Positions 44,072 through 57,900 are shown, numbered from the stretch's first letter. The stretch is DNA of 64,000 bases from Lepus europaeus (GCF_033115175.1 NC_084832.1:13257342-13321341), one strand, 5' to 3'. Numbers and translations: made by a program. The notes: generated by a model not told the origin, from the letters alone.

Positions 44072-45194
44072 CCGATGCATATTTTGGACGAGGCATGAAC
44101 GTCAGCAGTTTTTACATCACTAAACTCATCCTCTAATTCCAGTTTCCTGTGACCTTGGGGAAGTACCCTCATGTGTTTTAAGGATACAAAACCAGGCCTA
44201 AGCATTAATGGAACACACCAGCCACAGGACTGTGGGAAGGGACACGGGCCTCTAGTTGCACCTGTAACATCTCATTTCTTAAAAGGGAGTGAACGATGAG
44301 GCAAAACAAAACCAAACTTCAGTGCCCCTACTCCTGTGATAGTAAAAAAGTGCTTAAAAAGCAGAAAGTGAACAGGACCTCTGGGTTCTCGGATGTTTTG
44401 ACACGAATCTGCTCGCTACCCGGGGTTAAAATTGAGCCTCTACAAACAGGAAACGCTTCCTTTAGCTTGTCTTCTTCAAAAGCAATAACCGCACACTTTA
44501 CAAAGGAAGAGGAAGCAGCTTGCACGTTGGACAGATGTGTCATGAGGTATTTGTTACTGGCTGGCAAGGAGGTTTCCAAATGAAATCAAGATCCTTGGGA
44601 AAATAAACCAAGGGCGAAGTCTTCAACTGGGGAGCAGAGCAAGCGTCTAACGTCTCATCCCACAGAAGTTACAGGAAGTCAAAACCCATGCTGTCCAGCA
44701 GGCTTGGAAGCCATGCCAGGAGAGCTTGGGGGCTTTTCCTGGGCACTTGCCGCTCCCTGGGGAAGTAACACAAGGCACGCGGCCCCACCCTCGCCCCCAG
44801 AAGTGCACCCCTCCTGGGGGGAGGGGCACATGCAGAGATGTTCAGTTAAACATTCCTCACAGGGGGAAGCTGTGAGGCATAGATTGGAAGAACCAGAGAA
44901 TTTCAGAGCACGCCCTGACACACTGCGGCCAAGGCATGGGGCTAAAGCGCCAAAGTGTTGGGGCCTGAGTACATTGGAGAAGACAAGAACCATTCCAGCA
45001 ATGGAGGCCGCAGGCATTTCTGTCACGGTATTTAGAGGCAGAGTTCCAGGCGGCGACACACGCGCTTCAAAGAGCTAAGCAGGGGGAAGGAGAACGGGGC
45101 GGACAGGAAGGAGGATGCGGCACGCCAAACGGCAGCCTCCAGGGCCAGAACACCCTCTGGCGCTTGCTGGGGGCCCCTAGGCACGGTTTTTTAA
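44072..45194. other. Intronic unique DNA
   Basis: No gene or nameable repeat. Confidence 0.5.
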
Positions 45195-45300
45195 AAATAT
45201 CACTGAACCTCAGTTTTCACATCTGTAAAATGGGAACAATAACTGCACCCACAGGGCTATTCTAGAAATGAAATGAGTTAAGACATATAGATAAAACATA
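45195..45300 (+). mobile_element. MIR SINE fragment
   Basis: CTGAACCTCAGTTTTCACAT then CTGTAAAATGGGAACAATAA and GAAATGAAATGAGTTAAGAC is the classical MIR 3' half. It predates the placental radiation. Confidence 0.8.
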
Positions 45301-45387
45301 TAAATAAAACAGAGCTTAAAAACTTCTAGATCAACTACTATTGTTCTTATCTCTAACATTTGACCTTTATCTTTTAAAATGGGATTT

Positions 45388-45677
45388 TAAAAAAAGATTT
45401 ATTTATTTATTTATTTGAAAGAGTCACAGAGAGAGAGAGAGGGAGAGACAGAGATCTTCTATCTACTTGTTGACCCCCCAAATGGCTGCAACGGCCATAG
45501 CTGTGCTGATCCAAAACCAGCAGCCGGCAGCTTCTTCCAGGTCTCCCACATGGGTGCAGGGGCCCAAGCACTTGGGCTGTCCTCTGCTCCTTTCCCAGGC
45601 ACGTTAGCAGGGAGCTGGATCTGAAGTGGAGCAGCCGGGACTTGAACCGGCGCTCATATAGGATGGCGCCAGCCCCT
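45388..45677 (-). mobile_element. CSINE
   Basis: AAAAAAAGATTTATTTATTT to AGGATGGCGCCAGCCCC. A short deletion lies near the head. Confidence 0.92.
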
Positions 45678-46787
45678 TGACCTGAACGACACTGCTATTT
45701 CTCATGTCCCAGCAGACTTACAGGTCCCTGGAGGGCCATTACAGGGCAGGCAATGTGAACGCAATGCTTCAGAAACCCCCAACTGCCAAAGCACTCCCGC
45801 TTATTGTGAAAAGGGGGTCCACTGGGGAAAATGCATCCTCAGTCTCTTTGGGGGCTCTGAGAGCTTCTGTCATTCCATCAGTTCTGCCGCGTAAAGGATA
45901 CAGGCGGGGCCCCTCCGCCCCGCTGTCTGTGGCCGCCTCAGGACCACTGTGCTGGGAAGACTCCAGGGAGACTGGGCGGTGAGCAGCAAAGAGCGAGGAG
46001 GTCGTCTACGACATCTGCGCTGCACACAGGGGAGGCAACACGCAACCCAGATGGCCTCACTCTGCCTCAGAGCAAGGCCTCCCTCTGTGACACCTCAGGG
46101 CATGTCCAGAGACAGATCTGCACAGCGACCACCAGAGCAGCTCACGCCCAGCGCACAGCCTGGCCCTTCCCAGCTGCCCGAGCGCTGAGGGGCTCAGGAC
46201 ACAGACGCTGGGCGGCTCTGCCCAGACCAGAAGGAAATGCCCGCATACCGAGGGAAAGCAGTGTCCTGGGCGATGCCCGCCACGGAGCTCAGGGCAGAAA
46301 AGGCCCAACTGTCGCAGCTGTAGCAGAGAAGGGGCAGTCAGCCGCCACAGGTGCCGGCTACCGCGCCCGCAACTCCTGCAGCTTCTCAGAGCGCTGCTCC
46401 AGCATCCTAGCCGGAGACAGCCCAAGTGCACCTTCTGCCAGACCAGGGGTCGTCTTCGGTGCTCGGCTTTGAGCTCCAGCAGCCCTGGGCCCTACACCGA
46501 GCACCCCTCCTTTCCGGCACCCTGGCCACACGTTCCAAGTGAGGACTGCTGTCCTCAGCTCTGGGACTGACATCCATGTCCACCACCAACAAGCCAGGCC
46601 ACGCGTTCTGAATGACAACCCTACATTGTCTTCGGAACCCACTGCTGCTCTCCACCCGCTTCTCAGACCCTGCTGTACACATGACCCAGGGCAGAGCGGC
46701 CACAGAGGGATTCCCCAGCTCAGAACACATCACGTCCCTCCTCCACTTAAACCACATTCAAAGGCTCCCCTCTGCCTAACATTTCTT
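45678..46787. other. Intronic unique DNA
   Basis: No gene or nameable repeat. Confidence 0.5.
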
Positions 46788-46859
46788 TAAAATGATTTAT
46801 TTATTTATTTGAAAGACAGAGCTACAGAGAGGCAAAGGCAGAGAAAGAGTGAGAGCGAG

Positions 46860-46909
<50 letters not shown>

Positions 46910-47158
46910 CTTCCACCTGCTGGTTCACTCCCTAAATGGTTGCAACAGCTGGAGCTGGGCTTTCGGAAGCCAGGATCTTCTTTCGGTCTCCCACATGGCT
47001 ACAGGGGCCCAAGCACTTGGGCCATCTTCCACTGTTTTCCCAGGCCACAGCAGAGAGCTGGATTGGAAGTGGAGCCACTGGCACTCAAACTGGCATCCAT
47101 ATGTGATGCTGGCACTAGCAGATGGCAGCTTTACCCACTATGCCACAGCGCTGGCCCT
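46788..47158 (-). mobile_element. CSINE with long (GA)n
   Basis: TTTAAAATGATTTATTTATT to ATGCCACAGCGCTGGCCC. A GA tract occupies about 46863-46907. Confidence 0.93.
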
Positions 47159-47414
47159 GCCTTTAACATATTTTAAAAAATATTAATGCATTAATAATCA
47201 GAAGCCTATTACTTGCTAACATATTTATATAAAAGAACCACGCTTTCCAGACAGCTAACGAACGAGTGGAGCGTTTCCTATTTTTGCAGATCTCTTTGAT
47301 GTCTGACTTAATAGACGACAGCTGGATCTCAGTACCTGTTTCTCCATTCAAGTCTACGTTACTTTGCCTTTTGAAGTGTATGAGCAAAATCCAGCAGATA
47401 AACAGAAAAAAGGA

Positions 47415-47690
47415 GGGAGGGGCCGCGCCGTGGTGCAGTGGGCTGAGCGGCTGCCTGTGACGCTGGCTTTCCACATGAGCACCAGTTCCAGTCTTTCTGA
47501 TTCAGCTCCCTGCTGAGGTGCCTGGGAAAGCAGCAGAAGACAGCCCAAGTGCCGAGGCCCCTGCCAGCCACATGGGAGACCTGGATGGAGCTTCAGACTC
47601 CTGGCTTCAGTCTGGGCCAGCCCAGGCCATTGTGGCCATTTGGGGAGTGAACCAGTGGATGGAGGATCTCTCTCTGTAGCCCTTGCTCTC
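47415..47690 (+). mobile_element. CSINE
   Basis: AGGGGCCGCGCCGTGGTGCA head, GGGAGTGAACCAGTGGATGG, then a short TCTCTCTGTAG end with no A tail. Confidence 0.88.
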
Positions 47691-50055
47691 GGTACGGTGC
47701 CTTTCAAACAGCAGAAGTCCAGTCCGAGTTTACTGAGTGCCCGCCCTTGGCAACCCTTCTCCGATGCGACTCCACAACCCCATGAAGATGCAATGAGCAT
47801 CTGACTCTGGCTTCCCAGCCTCCTGTTTGTCATTCCAGCCATGGTTCTCAGCCCTCTGCCCTAGGATCCTCTCTCACGGGAGCCTGCATCTGCGGTCAGC
47901 GGCTCCTCTTCAGTGCGCGCTCGGCTCAGCGAACCGTCCCCAGGACGAAGAGGAGCCCCTCTGTGCCTGGCGTGCTCTCTGGCCTGCCTCTCACAGCTCA
48001 GCATCTGTGAGCTCCATGAGGGCCGACACCCCGATCTTGTCCTGCATGTGGGCCCAGACTGGTGTGCTGATGGGCAGAGCAGGCACCCAGGAAACGCTCG
48101 CCGAGTGATAAGCAAGTGGCCTCAATACACAGCTGAGCTCGGTCCAGTTGGGTTCTCCTGGCAAAGCCGTCCCGTTAGTTGGAACACGGAGACCTGAGTG
48201 GTTCATGCAGAAGGCGGGAAGGAAGGAGGGGTTACAGCAAGGAGGCTCACAAAGCACACGGCTGACGCATGCTATAAGCCTCGGAGCCCCCTCCTGCTAA
48301 ACCAAGCAGTCATTTCAAAGAGCAGTGTGCGAGACTATGACGTGCAAACTATGCCCTCACGCAGGACGTCACTGGTCACTCCCCGTCCTGCATCCAGCAC
48401 TGTGTAGACGTCATGGTGAAGGCACGAGTTTGCTCAGCTGCAGTCACTCACCTTCCGTGTGCAGCGTGCTGTCCCGAGGCCAGGTGAAGGGCAGAGCAGT
48501 GACTCAGCTCAGCTGAGTCGACAGAACACACGCACACTAGAAAGCAGACCGGAGGCACGCCGGGAGTGGCGTCACTAAGCTGAGAGGCAGCCCAGGAGAC
48601 AAGGCCTGACAGCGAGCGCCACCAGCGCAGAGGAGAGCAGCAGCACACGGCTTGCTGACATCAGCAAAAACTTCCTCACCAAACCGGAAAAAATAATCAA
48701 ACACAAGCAGAGCCCACCAGCAACACCACGTATGTGGACTGGCAAAACCTTCATCACTTGGAGACAAACTGAGGGGGCAGCCCGAGGATCTGAACACATC
48801 CTCTTCTGTATTTGAAAACGTCATTCATCAGTCATTCATCATCTTAGAGACCTGAGCCTCAGAGACTGGCTGACCAGGTCGCACGGAGCCGGCCCTCGCG
48901 TCTGTGCTAAGGGCTGCACAGGCAGTGCACACGCTGCCGACGGCTCTCTTCGCGGATGCTGGTGACAGTCACAAGCCAGAGACCGGATGATCATGTGAGC
49001 AAAACCCAGGCTGCTTTTACGCCCTCAATTTCACTTTTTATTTGTGGTTTGTCCCGCTGACCAGGCTGGCCGGCCAAGACCCTCCAAATGATAGCACTCT
49101 TCTCGGCCAACGGCAGCCACCGCGGCGCGATCACGAGACCCAGCACTTCTGCAGCTCGGCTTTCGGCCTCTGGCTCGGGAGGCACAGGTCTCTGCCGCGT
49201 CGCTCCTGTCACCTCCTTGTTGCTGTCGGCTGGAGTTCTGGAAGCCATGAGATTTGCCCATCTGATCCATCCTTGGTGGTGACTACGAGGAAGGTAAGCC
49301 ACAGCCTGGGACAGCACGAGGTGTGTGTTTCCACTGGTGTGCGAGTGAAGAGACTTCTGTCCTGAGGTTTGTTTTCATTACTGTCATCTCTCCAGAGGCC
49401 TGAGGTACCCGCATGGCTGATGTGATGTCTCCTGGGACATGGGGAGTACTTTACAAGCAGGGTGCGTTGGTTTCAACAAAGCATGGCACCTGGCACAGGG
49501 CTGCCTGGGGAGCCACAGCGGTGCAGGAGAGGGCTCTGGGAACAGGCTCAGGACACATTGCTGGCTTTCCCATTCTCGCTGCATGGCTGCAGCTTTCCCA
49601 GTTGGGCTCCTCCTTCATAGACTGGGTGCTGGCTCACTCCCCTCCACCCCTACCTCCCTGGAGGTGGGTTGTGGGCAGGGCTGTAGCTGTAGTGCTGTGG
49701 TAGTTTGGGTTCCTCCTGCCTCGTCAAGGCTGACCGACTGACCACTCCCCTCCAATGGTGACCCTTTCCTCTAGGGGCAGTTGGGGTCAGAGATGTCTTG
49801 CCCTTCTGGTTTCACGGGGTTTGGATTTGGTGAGAATGGGGATGCTCAGACTTGTCAGTGTGAAGGTGGTGGTGGTGCGGGGCGGTATAAGGGAGCTGAT
49901 GAGGTCCCACGCGTGGGAAGATCCCATCCACTCCCTGTTCTAGGTCCTCTTTCCTATCTTACCTGGACACCCACGCTCCTGACTCAGAACACAGGCCTGG
50001 GAAGGCTGGCACAAGGAAAGGCCTTGGCGCGGCTCTCCTGGAGACACGTCGATTT
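47691..50055. other. Intronic unique DNA
   Basis: TTTACTGAGTGCCCGCCCTT at about 47729 recalls an L2/MIR end but is too short to call. Otherwise nothing. Confidence 0.45.
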
Positions 50056-50066
50056 CTGCATGATAC

Positions 50067-50407
50067 TTTTTATTTTTTTGGACAGGCAGAGGGGACAGTG
50101 AGAGACAGACAGAGAGAAAGGTCTTCCTTTTCCGTTGGTTCACCCTCCAATGGCCACTGTGGCCAGCGCGCTGCGGCCAGCGCATTGCGCTGATCCGAAG
50201 CCAGGAGCCAGGTGCTTCTCCTGGTCTCCCAAGCGGGTGCAGGGCCCAAGGACTTGGGCCATCCTCCACTGCCTTCCCGGGCCATAGCAGAGAGCTGGCC
50301 TGGAAGAGGGGCAACCGGGACAGAATCTGGCGTCCCGACTGGGACTAGAACCCAGGGTGCCGGCGCCGCAAGGCGGAGGATTAGCCTAGTGAGCTGCGGC
50401 GCCTGCC
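50067..50407 (-). mobile_element. CSINE, young type, with 11-bp TSD
   Basis: Reverse copy: TTTTATTTTTTTGGACAGGC to AGTGAGCTGCGGCGCCTGCC. CTGCATGATAC is exact at 50056-50066 and 50408-50418. Confidence 0.95.
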
Positions 50408-50418
50408 CTGCATGATAC

Positions 50419-52028
50419 CTTCTGCTTCCCCCTCCTTCATCCCTTTGCTCAGTATCTGCTCATTGTCTTCCTCCTAACTGTAGCTCCACAGAAGAAGTGA
50501 TCAAATATTTCTCAAAGTTGCAATGAGTTCTGCTACTTGCTACCAGTAAATGTTTTGATAGAGGAGCTGAAACTCATTATTAAAAATGAGATTGGGGATT
50601 ACTCACGATTTCCCCCCTTTTTAGATCTCCTTCCCCAAAGCGTTCACCAGCCTCACTTATGTCTTCAGCAACCCCTCGCCCTTCAGCCAGCACTGTGCCC
50701 GGCCGGCTGGAAACCTGGGGCTCCACTGGACTCAGCTCCCTCCTCCGCACGGTCAGCCTAGCCGGCACTCCGAGACTGCTGGCTTCCCTTCTGCAGAGGC
50801 CTGCCGCCGGTGCAGGCCCCTGTCATCCCACTCGGAGCCTCTGCCACTTCCTGATGCCATTCCCACTTCCCCAGTCTGATCCTCACAGCAGCGCAGGAGA
50901 ATCCGCACTGCAGCTCCCCTCCCGACGCCACTGCCTGACAAAATCCTCTCCCAGCCGGGGCCTGAGGTTCTCTGTCCCGCTCTGCAGGTCTGCCCGAACC
51001 CACCCTGTCCTAAATGGTTTCTCACTTCTCCCCAGCACGCCGCTCCCGCTCACCGCGGCCCCCACGAACTGCAAGGCTACACCTGCTTGGATGGCGCCCT
51101 TGCTTCCTCCCCCACCTGTGTTTGTCCAGGGCACAGCTCTGTTTTCTGTCTGTGACTGGCTTCTTCCTCCACAAGCAAACCCTTCCCGCTCTCCCTCTGC
51201 CAGGCTGCCAGGCTGCCAGGGAACCCGGTCACGCCACCAATGGAAACGGAACAGAACAGAGGGTGGTTTCCTCGTGGGTAAAATGGAAAGCTGGACTAGA
51301 CAGATGATCCTTAAGCCAGTTAGGAGGTGCCTCCTCCCCATCAGTCTGTGGACACGCATCCCAGAAGCCACACAATTCTCTCTTGTCATGGGGGCTGCCT
51401 GCCACAGTCGCAGTCACAGGATCCTGGCCAGTCACTCCAGTTCCACTCTGCTATCTTGCTCACCACGGAGCTCCAACGAGACAGCGGCACCATGGGCAAC
51501 CATCTCTCCAAGGAGCACAGTGGCCGACAGCGTCCACCCGAGGCAGCACAGCAGCCTCTTCACCCCGAGCCTGGGCTCTGAGACACTGGCTGCTCGTGCG
51601 CCCCATGAACAGGTGCACCTCGCAGGCACCTTGACTACAAATCTCAGTGTGGCTAATCTGTGCTCTCATCTCAGAGCAGAGCGTGAGTCACAGCTCTGGG
51701 AACTCTTGGCCCCAGGCTGCTTTATTCACAAGCCACCTCTGTCAGGGCTGAGGCTCCAGCTGAGCCGCAGGGGCGGGGCAGGGGCAGGGGGACTTCCATG
51801 AAATCCAAGATCTCTCAAGGTGATCAGAGGGCTTTTCCAGGGATGCATATGGACGTCCCAGTGGCCTGTCCTGCTTTATGAGTATTTCCTGGTTTTGAAA
51901 GCCCACGGGGAAAGCTTTTTTGGGGGAGGAAAAAAAACTTGCAAAAATGCTTATGAGGATGATTTTTCTAATAATCCTCTACTTTACATTCTGCTGCCCT
52001 ACAGTACATCCATAAACTCAGGCGTGGT
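50419..52028. other. Intronic unique DNA with a 380-codon chance frame
   Basis: The frame 50659-51801 is rich in Ser, Pro, Leu and Arg with no domain. GTGGGTAAAATGGAAAGC at about 51274 recalls an old MIR. No exon signal. Confidence 0.45.
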
Positions 52029-52045
52029 AAAAAAGTGATGTATAA

Positions 52046-52385
52046 GGCCGGCGCCGCAGCTCAATAGGCTAATCCTCCGCCTTGCGGCGCCGGCACCCCG
52101 GGTTCTAGTCCCGGTCGGGACGCTGGATTCTGTCCCGGTTGCTCCTCTTCCAGGCCAGCTCTCTGCTGTGGCCGGGGAGTGCAGTGGAGGATGGCCCAAG
52201 TGGTTGGGTCCTGCACGCCATGGGAGATCAGGAGAAGCATCTGGCTCCTGCCATCGGATCAGCGCGGTGCGCCGGCCGCAGCGCACCGGCCGCGGCGGCC
52301 ATTGGAGGGTGAACCAACGGCAAAGGAAGACCTTTCTCTCTGTCTCTCTCTCTCTCACTGTCCACTCTGTCAAAAAAAAAAAAAA
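52046..52385 (+). mobile_element. CSINE, young type, with perfect 17-bp TSD
   Basis: GGCCGGCGCCGCAGCTCAAT head, B-box-like GGTTCTAGTCCCGG, A-run end. AAAAAAGTGATGTATAA is exact at 52029-52045 and 52386-52402, as expected for a recent insertion. Confidence 0.97.
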
Positions 52386-52402
52386 AAAAAAGTGATGTAT
52401 AA

Positions 52403-54451
52403 ACATGGCACAGGGAAATCCAGGAAAAGAACTCGGCTTGCTTGTAACTCCACGTCTCCCCAAGTTCCGAGTGTGTCCTCGTCACTTCCTTGTCCCCTGA
52501 GCACTGTGAGACTGCAGCATGCTCTTCTTTCTCATGAAGACACCAGGCAGGTGGAAAGCAGAAGTGATTTTCTCGGGCTCACTGAATGAGTCAGTCCTGG
52601 GAAAGGATCAGCATGTGGACTGATCCTATCTTTCTCTTCAGAACGTCATCAAAAGGCCAGGATGAGCAGCTGCACCAGCAACAGAACGGAGCAGCAGCCG
52701 CTGCAAGGGGCAGAGCCCCAGCCAGGGGCCCAGCCGCCGGCAGCTTCACTTGGACACAGGGCCCTGCACCTTATTTTCATTTCATCTGCAGATTTTTATC
52801 AACTACACCATGGTAACCTATCCCACATTTGGTGTTCTCTGCTCACGGCCCACGGAAGAAGAAAGTCATAAAAGGAACTGGCGCTCACTGATTAGATTGC
52901 TCTGGTGACAAAGAAGCAAGCAACCTGACAAGAATGGTTTTCAAACCAAACTGCACCAAAAAGTGAAAAGACGCAGCTGAAAAGGAAAAGTGCTGAGAGG
53001 CACACCCCGTGCCTGCTGGCTGTGCCTCTGGTGGCTCTGGTTAAACGAGGCCTGGCACCGCTTTGGGGTCCAAGAGGACTCCTCCGTGGCACACTCGGAG
53101 GTGGAGGTGGAGGCCCCAGAGGGCGCTGCCTCGTGCCCTGGGATACGGTACGTGGCAGGCACCGAGCATGCTCTGTGGAGCAGATGGCCATGGCATGGTG
53201 GTGCAGGTGCGGACAGGGGGTGACAGGCAGCCTGCTCAGAAAGCCAGCCAGACGTGGGGCAACGAGAGAGCGTGTGGTCGGAGGGCACTGAGCAAAGCCC
53301 TGCTCGGCAGGTCTGGCCTCCTACAACACACTGAGGGGATACCTGTGCGTGCTGCCACATGGGTGCACCTAGGAAATGGGATACCACATGAGTGATGCCA
53401 GTCTCAAAGCCTGCTTAGTGCCAGCTCCCCTTCCAGGAAATGTCCCAAACAGGCAAATCCACAGAAAGAGTAGGCTGGTGGCTGCGTGGGGTTGGGAGGA
53501 TGGGAGAACGGGGGAGGGGTGTGTGTGTGTGACTGATCATGGGGGGAGGAACTTCTTTCTGGAGTGATGAAGACATCCTAAAATGGGCTGCTGGGAAGGC
53601 TTGCACAGCTCAGTGGATACACGAAAATCACTGAATTATGCGCTCCAAGCAGGTGAATTGCATGGTAAGTGAGTTCTACCTCAAGAGAGCTATTACAAAA
53701 ATACATGGAGGACCTGGGAAGACTTTTATATGCAAAAAATAGTCCATTAAATTAAAAACACTTGCTGGTGACAGGCGCTCTCAGGGCCTGCAGGGCAGAG
53801 ATGACTCACGGTGGTGCCTAGTGAGATGGGGCCAGCAGCGACTGTTGCTGGGGGTGGACAAAGAGAGAAACTATTTTCACAGCCACAAAGCGTTGCTAAG
53901 GGAAGGTGAGAGAATACAGCCACCTCCACTTCAACCAAACCCGAGAGAAACTCAGCTGCATGTGTGAACCCTGGTGAGGAGCTCCGGGCACCAACACCAT
54001 CTTCCCTCGCAGGTGAACAGACCGCGGGTAACTGAAAACAGAGGCGACTGGGGACCTGGGGCATGAACCCCCCTGCATGGCTGGCCTGTCTCCCGCGTGG
54101 CCAATCCCAAGCACGATTCATCTGAGGTAGCCTTCACCTGAATTCTGCTTCTAAAACAAATGGAGATTCTGGAGAAATACCTTATGGAGCATTTGAGCGT
54201 CATGTTTATGTTGTGGTGTGGGATGGCATTATCTGATCAGCCAAGAGAAAACGGTGGTTCACACAGACAAAACTGTTGACAAATTCAGTGAGAATTCAGA
54301 CTTCCTGGTAAAAAGCTGCTCTCAAGTCTCCTGGCCAGACAGTCCTCTAGAGCAGGAGCAGAGAGTAAATGTCTTAGGCTTTGAAGACCAACAGGCAGGA
54401 ATTCAGGGGTCACGCGAGTACTTCCACAACCACGCAGAACGACAGAACCAG
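52403..54451. other. Intronic unique DNA
   Basis: Nothing recognised beyond a short TG tract at 53520. Confidence 0.5.
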
Positions 54452-54718
54452 GGGAGGCATTCGGTGCGGCGTGTAAACCACCCAGGGAGTCCACATCCCC
54501 TCCTGGGCCAGCTACGGCCGAGTCCTGGCCACGCTCCGCAATCCAGCTCCCTGCTGATGTGCGATCTGCGAGGCAGCAGGTGATGGCTCCACTGGGTCCC
54601 TGCCACTCACACGGGAGACCAGGATTATGTTCCCGACTTCTGGCTTCAGCCTGGCCCAGTGCCGGCTGTTCTCTCTGCCTGTTTCTTTCTGTCTTCAAAT
54701 AAATTAAATGAAAAAATG
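54452..54718 (+). mobile_element. CSINE, old
   Basis: GGCATTCGGTGCGGCGTGTA head, ACACGGGAGACCAGGATTAT and a TCTTCAAATAAATTAAATG tail. Confidence 0.8.
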
Positions 54719-54834
54719 TTAAATATAAAAACAGTTCTTAGCTTTGGACTTGACAAAAACAGCAGTTTGGCTCATGTGCCACAGCCCTCTGACCCTTGTT
54801 CTAGACACTATGAGTTTTTAAGAATAATGCGAGA

Positions 54835-54946
54835 GGTCTTCAAAAAAATCCACATTATGAATAAACTAGGCAGGGATTTCCAAATGTTCTGCTGCATAAA
54901 AATAAATGTCTCTTAACTCAACTTTCCACAAACAGTCTGAAGTATG
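54835..54946 (+). mobile_element. Mariner-like short inverted-repeat element, copy B
   Basis: Same layout as copy A: GTCTTCAAAAAAATCCACAT, then GCAGGGATTTCCAAATGTTC, GCATAAAAATAAATGTCTC and ACTTTCCACAAACAGTCTGA. Confidence 0.55.
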
Positions 54947-57900
54947 TCCACACTGTCGGGCTCACTCTCCAATCACGACCCTTCCCAAATGTCCAATGCC
55001 ATGCCAGGAACTAACTCTGGACAGGTCCTCTGACAGGCAGGGCCACTCCGTGCCTCTTCTGCCCTCATCAAAGCTGCACCCGTGTCACACAGACTGCGCA
55101 AGCATCTCCCTGCCCCCGGGACTGACCCCCTAACTGTCAACTCCTCACTCCGTTCCTGTCGGGGGCCATTCAATACCACACTTCTGAGACTTTTGGATTT
55201 TCACACTCCAAGCAGCTCCCCTGAATGCCCCAGAGCTTCATTCTGACCTGGAGGCGGCATGAGGTCCACAGGATGCTGGCAATCCAGATGCCAGTCACAA
55301 GTCTGTCACCTGTGCCATGACCAACAGCTGTAACTGGGGCTGCCACAACAATCGTTGGCCTCAGTTCATTTGGAGTGATGGCTCACGGAACCGAGGGAAA
55401 CTCTTCACTTGGGCTCACTGGTGCATTGTGGAGGACACTACAAAGGACAAATAGCCTAACGGAGGAGCTGCACAGAGCATGGTCGGGGCAGGGGCACCAG
55501 GCTTCCACATGCTCTGTGCGCCCCTGTCCAGGCCCCTCCACCTGTTCAGTGACCTGAAGCTCTTCTGTCCTGTTTTTGGGGTTTTTATAGAGATTTCATC
55601 AGGCAGACACAACTGATCCCATCACTGGGCATGGGTCATCAACTCAGCCCTCAGTCCTCTCCCACTAGGGAGGCTGGGGGTGGGGCTGATGTCCCAACCC
55701 TCCAATGCCATGGTTGGCTCCCCTGGCATCCAGGCTCCACCCCGAGGTTACCCAGGAGCCCCCAGCAAACTCATGAGTACACAGAAAGACACTGAGCACT
55801 GTGAGGATCTCAAGGGTTTTAGGGGCTGTGTGCCTGGAGCCAGGAGCCAGGGCAGACTAAACACATATTTCTACCTGTGTTACAGCATCTCAGGGCTACT
55901 TCCAATATGGTCAGCAACAGACAGAATCCACTCTGGCAAGTCGTGGCACTCCTGCCCAGCTGCACTGTGCAATGGTCACTGTTAGAGGAGAGTCCAGGGG
56001 GGCTGCCCTCAGGGCCCCACACCCCTGACAGCCTGCTACGGAGTCTGCGCTACCTCCCAACGGTTCTGCTTTAGCCTCACTTCTCAGTCGCCATGTGCAG
56101 CCTGGCCAAAGCAGTGGTTCGCATTACTGTGGTGCAAGACCCCTCTGGACAGCAGGATCTCAGGCAAAGGCAACTGCCTGCTGTCTCCACAGCTGTGTTG
56201 AGCCCCTGTGCCTCACCATCTGCCCCTAGGAAGGCAGGGGCAGGGTCTTATCCACTCCCGCAGGGCAGCGTCCTCCATCAGAGCCAAGAGACAGGAAGGA
56301 AGAAGACACACAGGGCCTGTCCTTTAAGAGCTCACTGATGACTGGGCACGAGTAAGACACAAACCTGGGACAAGTTATATAACGGCCCTAGCAGCAAGTA
56401 CATGACCCACCGCTGCAAGCAGCAAAGTGACTGAGATGCCACCCAGGGTGGAGCAGACACCTGCTAGGGGACGGCATGGTGAGGGAGGCAGAGGGCAGGA
56501 GAGCAGAGTCGGTGTGGGGCTGACATGTTGTCCCCCGAGGGATTCACAACAGGATGGGGCCACTGCGGGCATGGAGAGATGAGAAGCAGTCGCAGCTCAT
56601 AGTAATACAACATGGGAAACCCAGCTGTTACCGCGACAAACCCGGCGGCAGCTTCTGGATGCCAGTGACTTGTGGAAGTGTCCAGAAAGACGTGGGAGAG
56701 GGCAAAGCGCACTTGGCAACAGGGAAGGTTACTGTTAGACCCCAGCCCTGCGGCACGTAGGGCCCGAGGTGCAGGAGCAGCAAGGCTTGCGTGGCCAGGG
56801 CCGCTCCCGGTCCCCGAGAGCCGGGCACTGTGTGGCTGCTGCACAGTTGGGGTGGGGGTGTTGGGGGTGGGGGGGGGTGGGGCAATGGCAGCAGCAGCGT
56901 AAGCTCTTATGTTTCTGAGCAGGAAAAGTCACTTGGACAAGGGCAGGTGTGCCTTGCACAGGGGTGTCCCAGGACGAGGCCACTGGCTCCTCTGTGCCTG
57001 TGGCCAGGCAGCGGCCCAGCCCACTGCCCCCCTCCCTTCCCCACTAGGGAATTCCTGCAGTGTGGGGGCCGGATCTGGTGGCGGCATCTGACCCTGAATC
57101 TGTTCAATCTCACTGCTCCAGAAACGACCACTCTTCTCGCTCCCTGGTCATGGAGCCTTCCTGAGATCCTCCTCAACTGCTGGGGTTTCTCCCTTTCTCT
57201 TCCTCACGCCCTCTAAGCCTGGGTCTCAGCCTGGGTCTCGGCTGGCCTTTAGTAGCTTTCCGCTGGTCTCCCAGAGCAGGTTCCCGGGGTTTGCCAGCCC
57301 TGACTTCTCACTGTCTCCAGGGGGCCGGAGCACACGACTCGGTTCTGTGACTGCTCACTGCACACAGCTGCTACCTGCTTAGCCGGCTTCCGCCTGAGTT
57401 CTCACTGCGGCAGGCACCCTCAGTATCGCACACACAGAGAGAGGTCTCTGCCATCCCAGGACCCGCAGAGCAGACAGGGCGGTAAATCGATGGCGGGAGC
57501 TGGGCTGCTGAGCGCCACGGGAGACCGCAGGGTGCACCCAGTACCCCGCGGGGAGGCTGCCGGGAGGAGGAGGTGTTTGCCAGGGGAACCGAAGAGTGAA
57601 CAGGAGTCAGGCACACAAGAAAGGTGTGGGTGCAGGGCGTGGGGTGCAGAAGCTGGTGCAAGGGAAGTTTATTTTAGGCAGAGACAGGGGCAGATGTGAA
57701 GGCAAGAAAGTGTGAAACAAATGACACACACAGCCTGGCAGTTTGCCTAAGGGCTTGCGCAGGGCCACGGAAAGGAACCCAGTACAGAGCAGTCAGGGCC
57801 TTTTGTAGGAACTACCCTGAAAGCGCTGGCCAGCCGAGGACGGGGACCAGGACGGACTGTGGCCAGAGGGAAAGCACCAGCTCTGTGTTTTCCCAGCGCT

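Noticed and set aside
50659-51801. 380-codon open frame on the + strand
   Set aside because: Ser/Pro/Leu/Arg-rich low-information product without a domain or start context; probably intronic chance.
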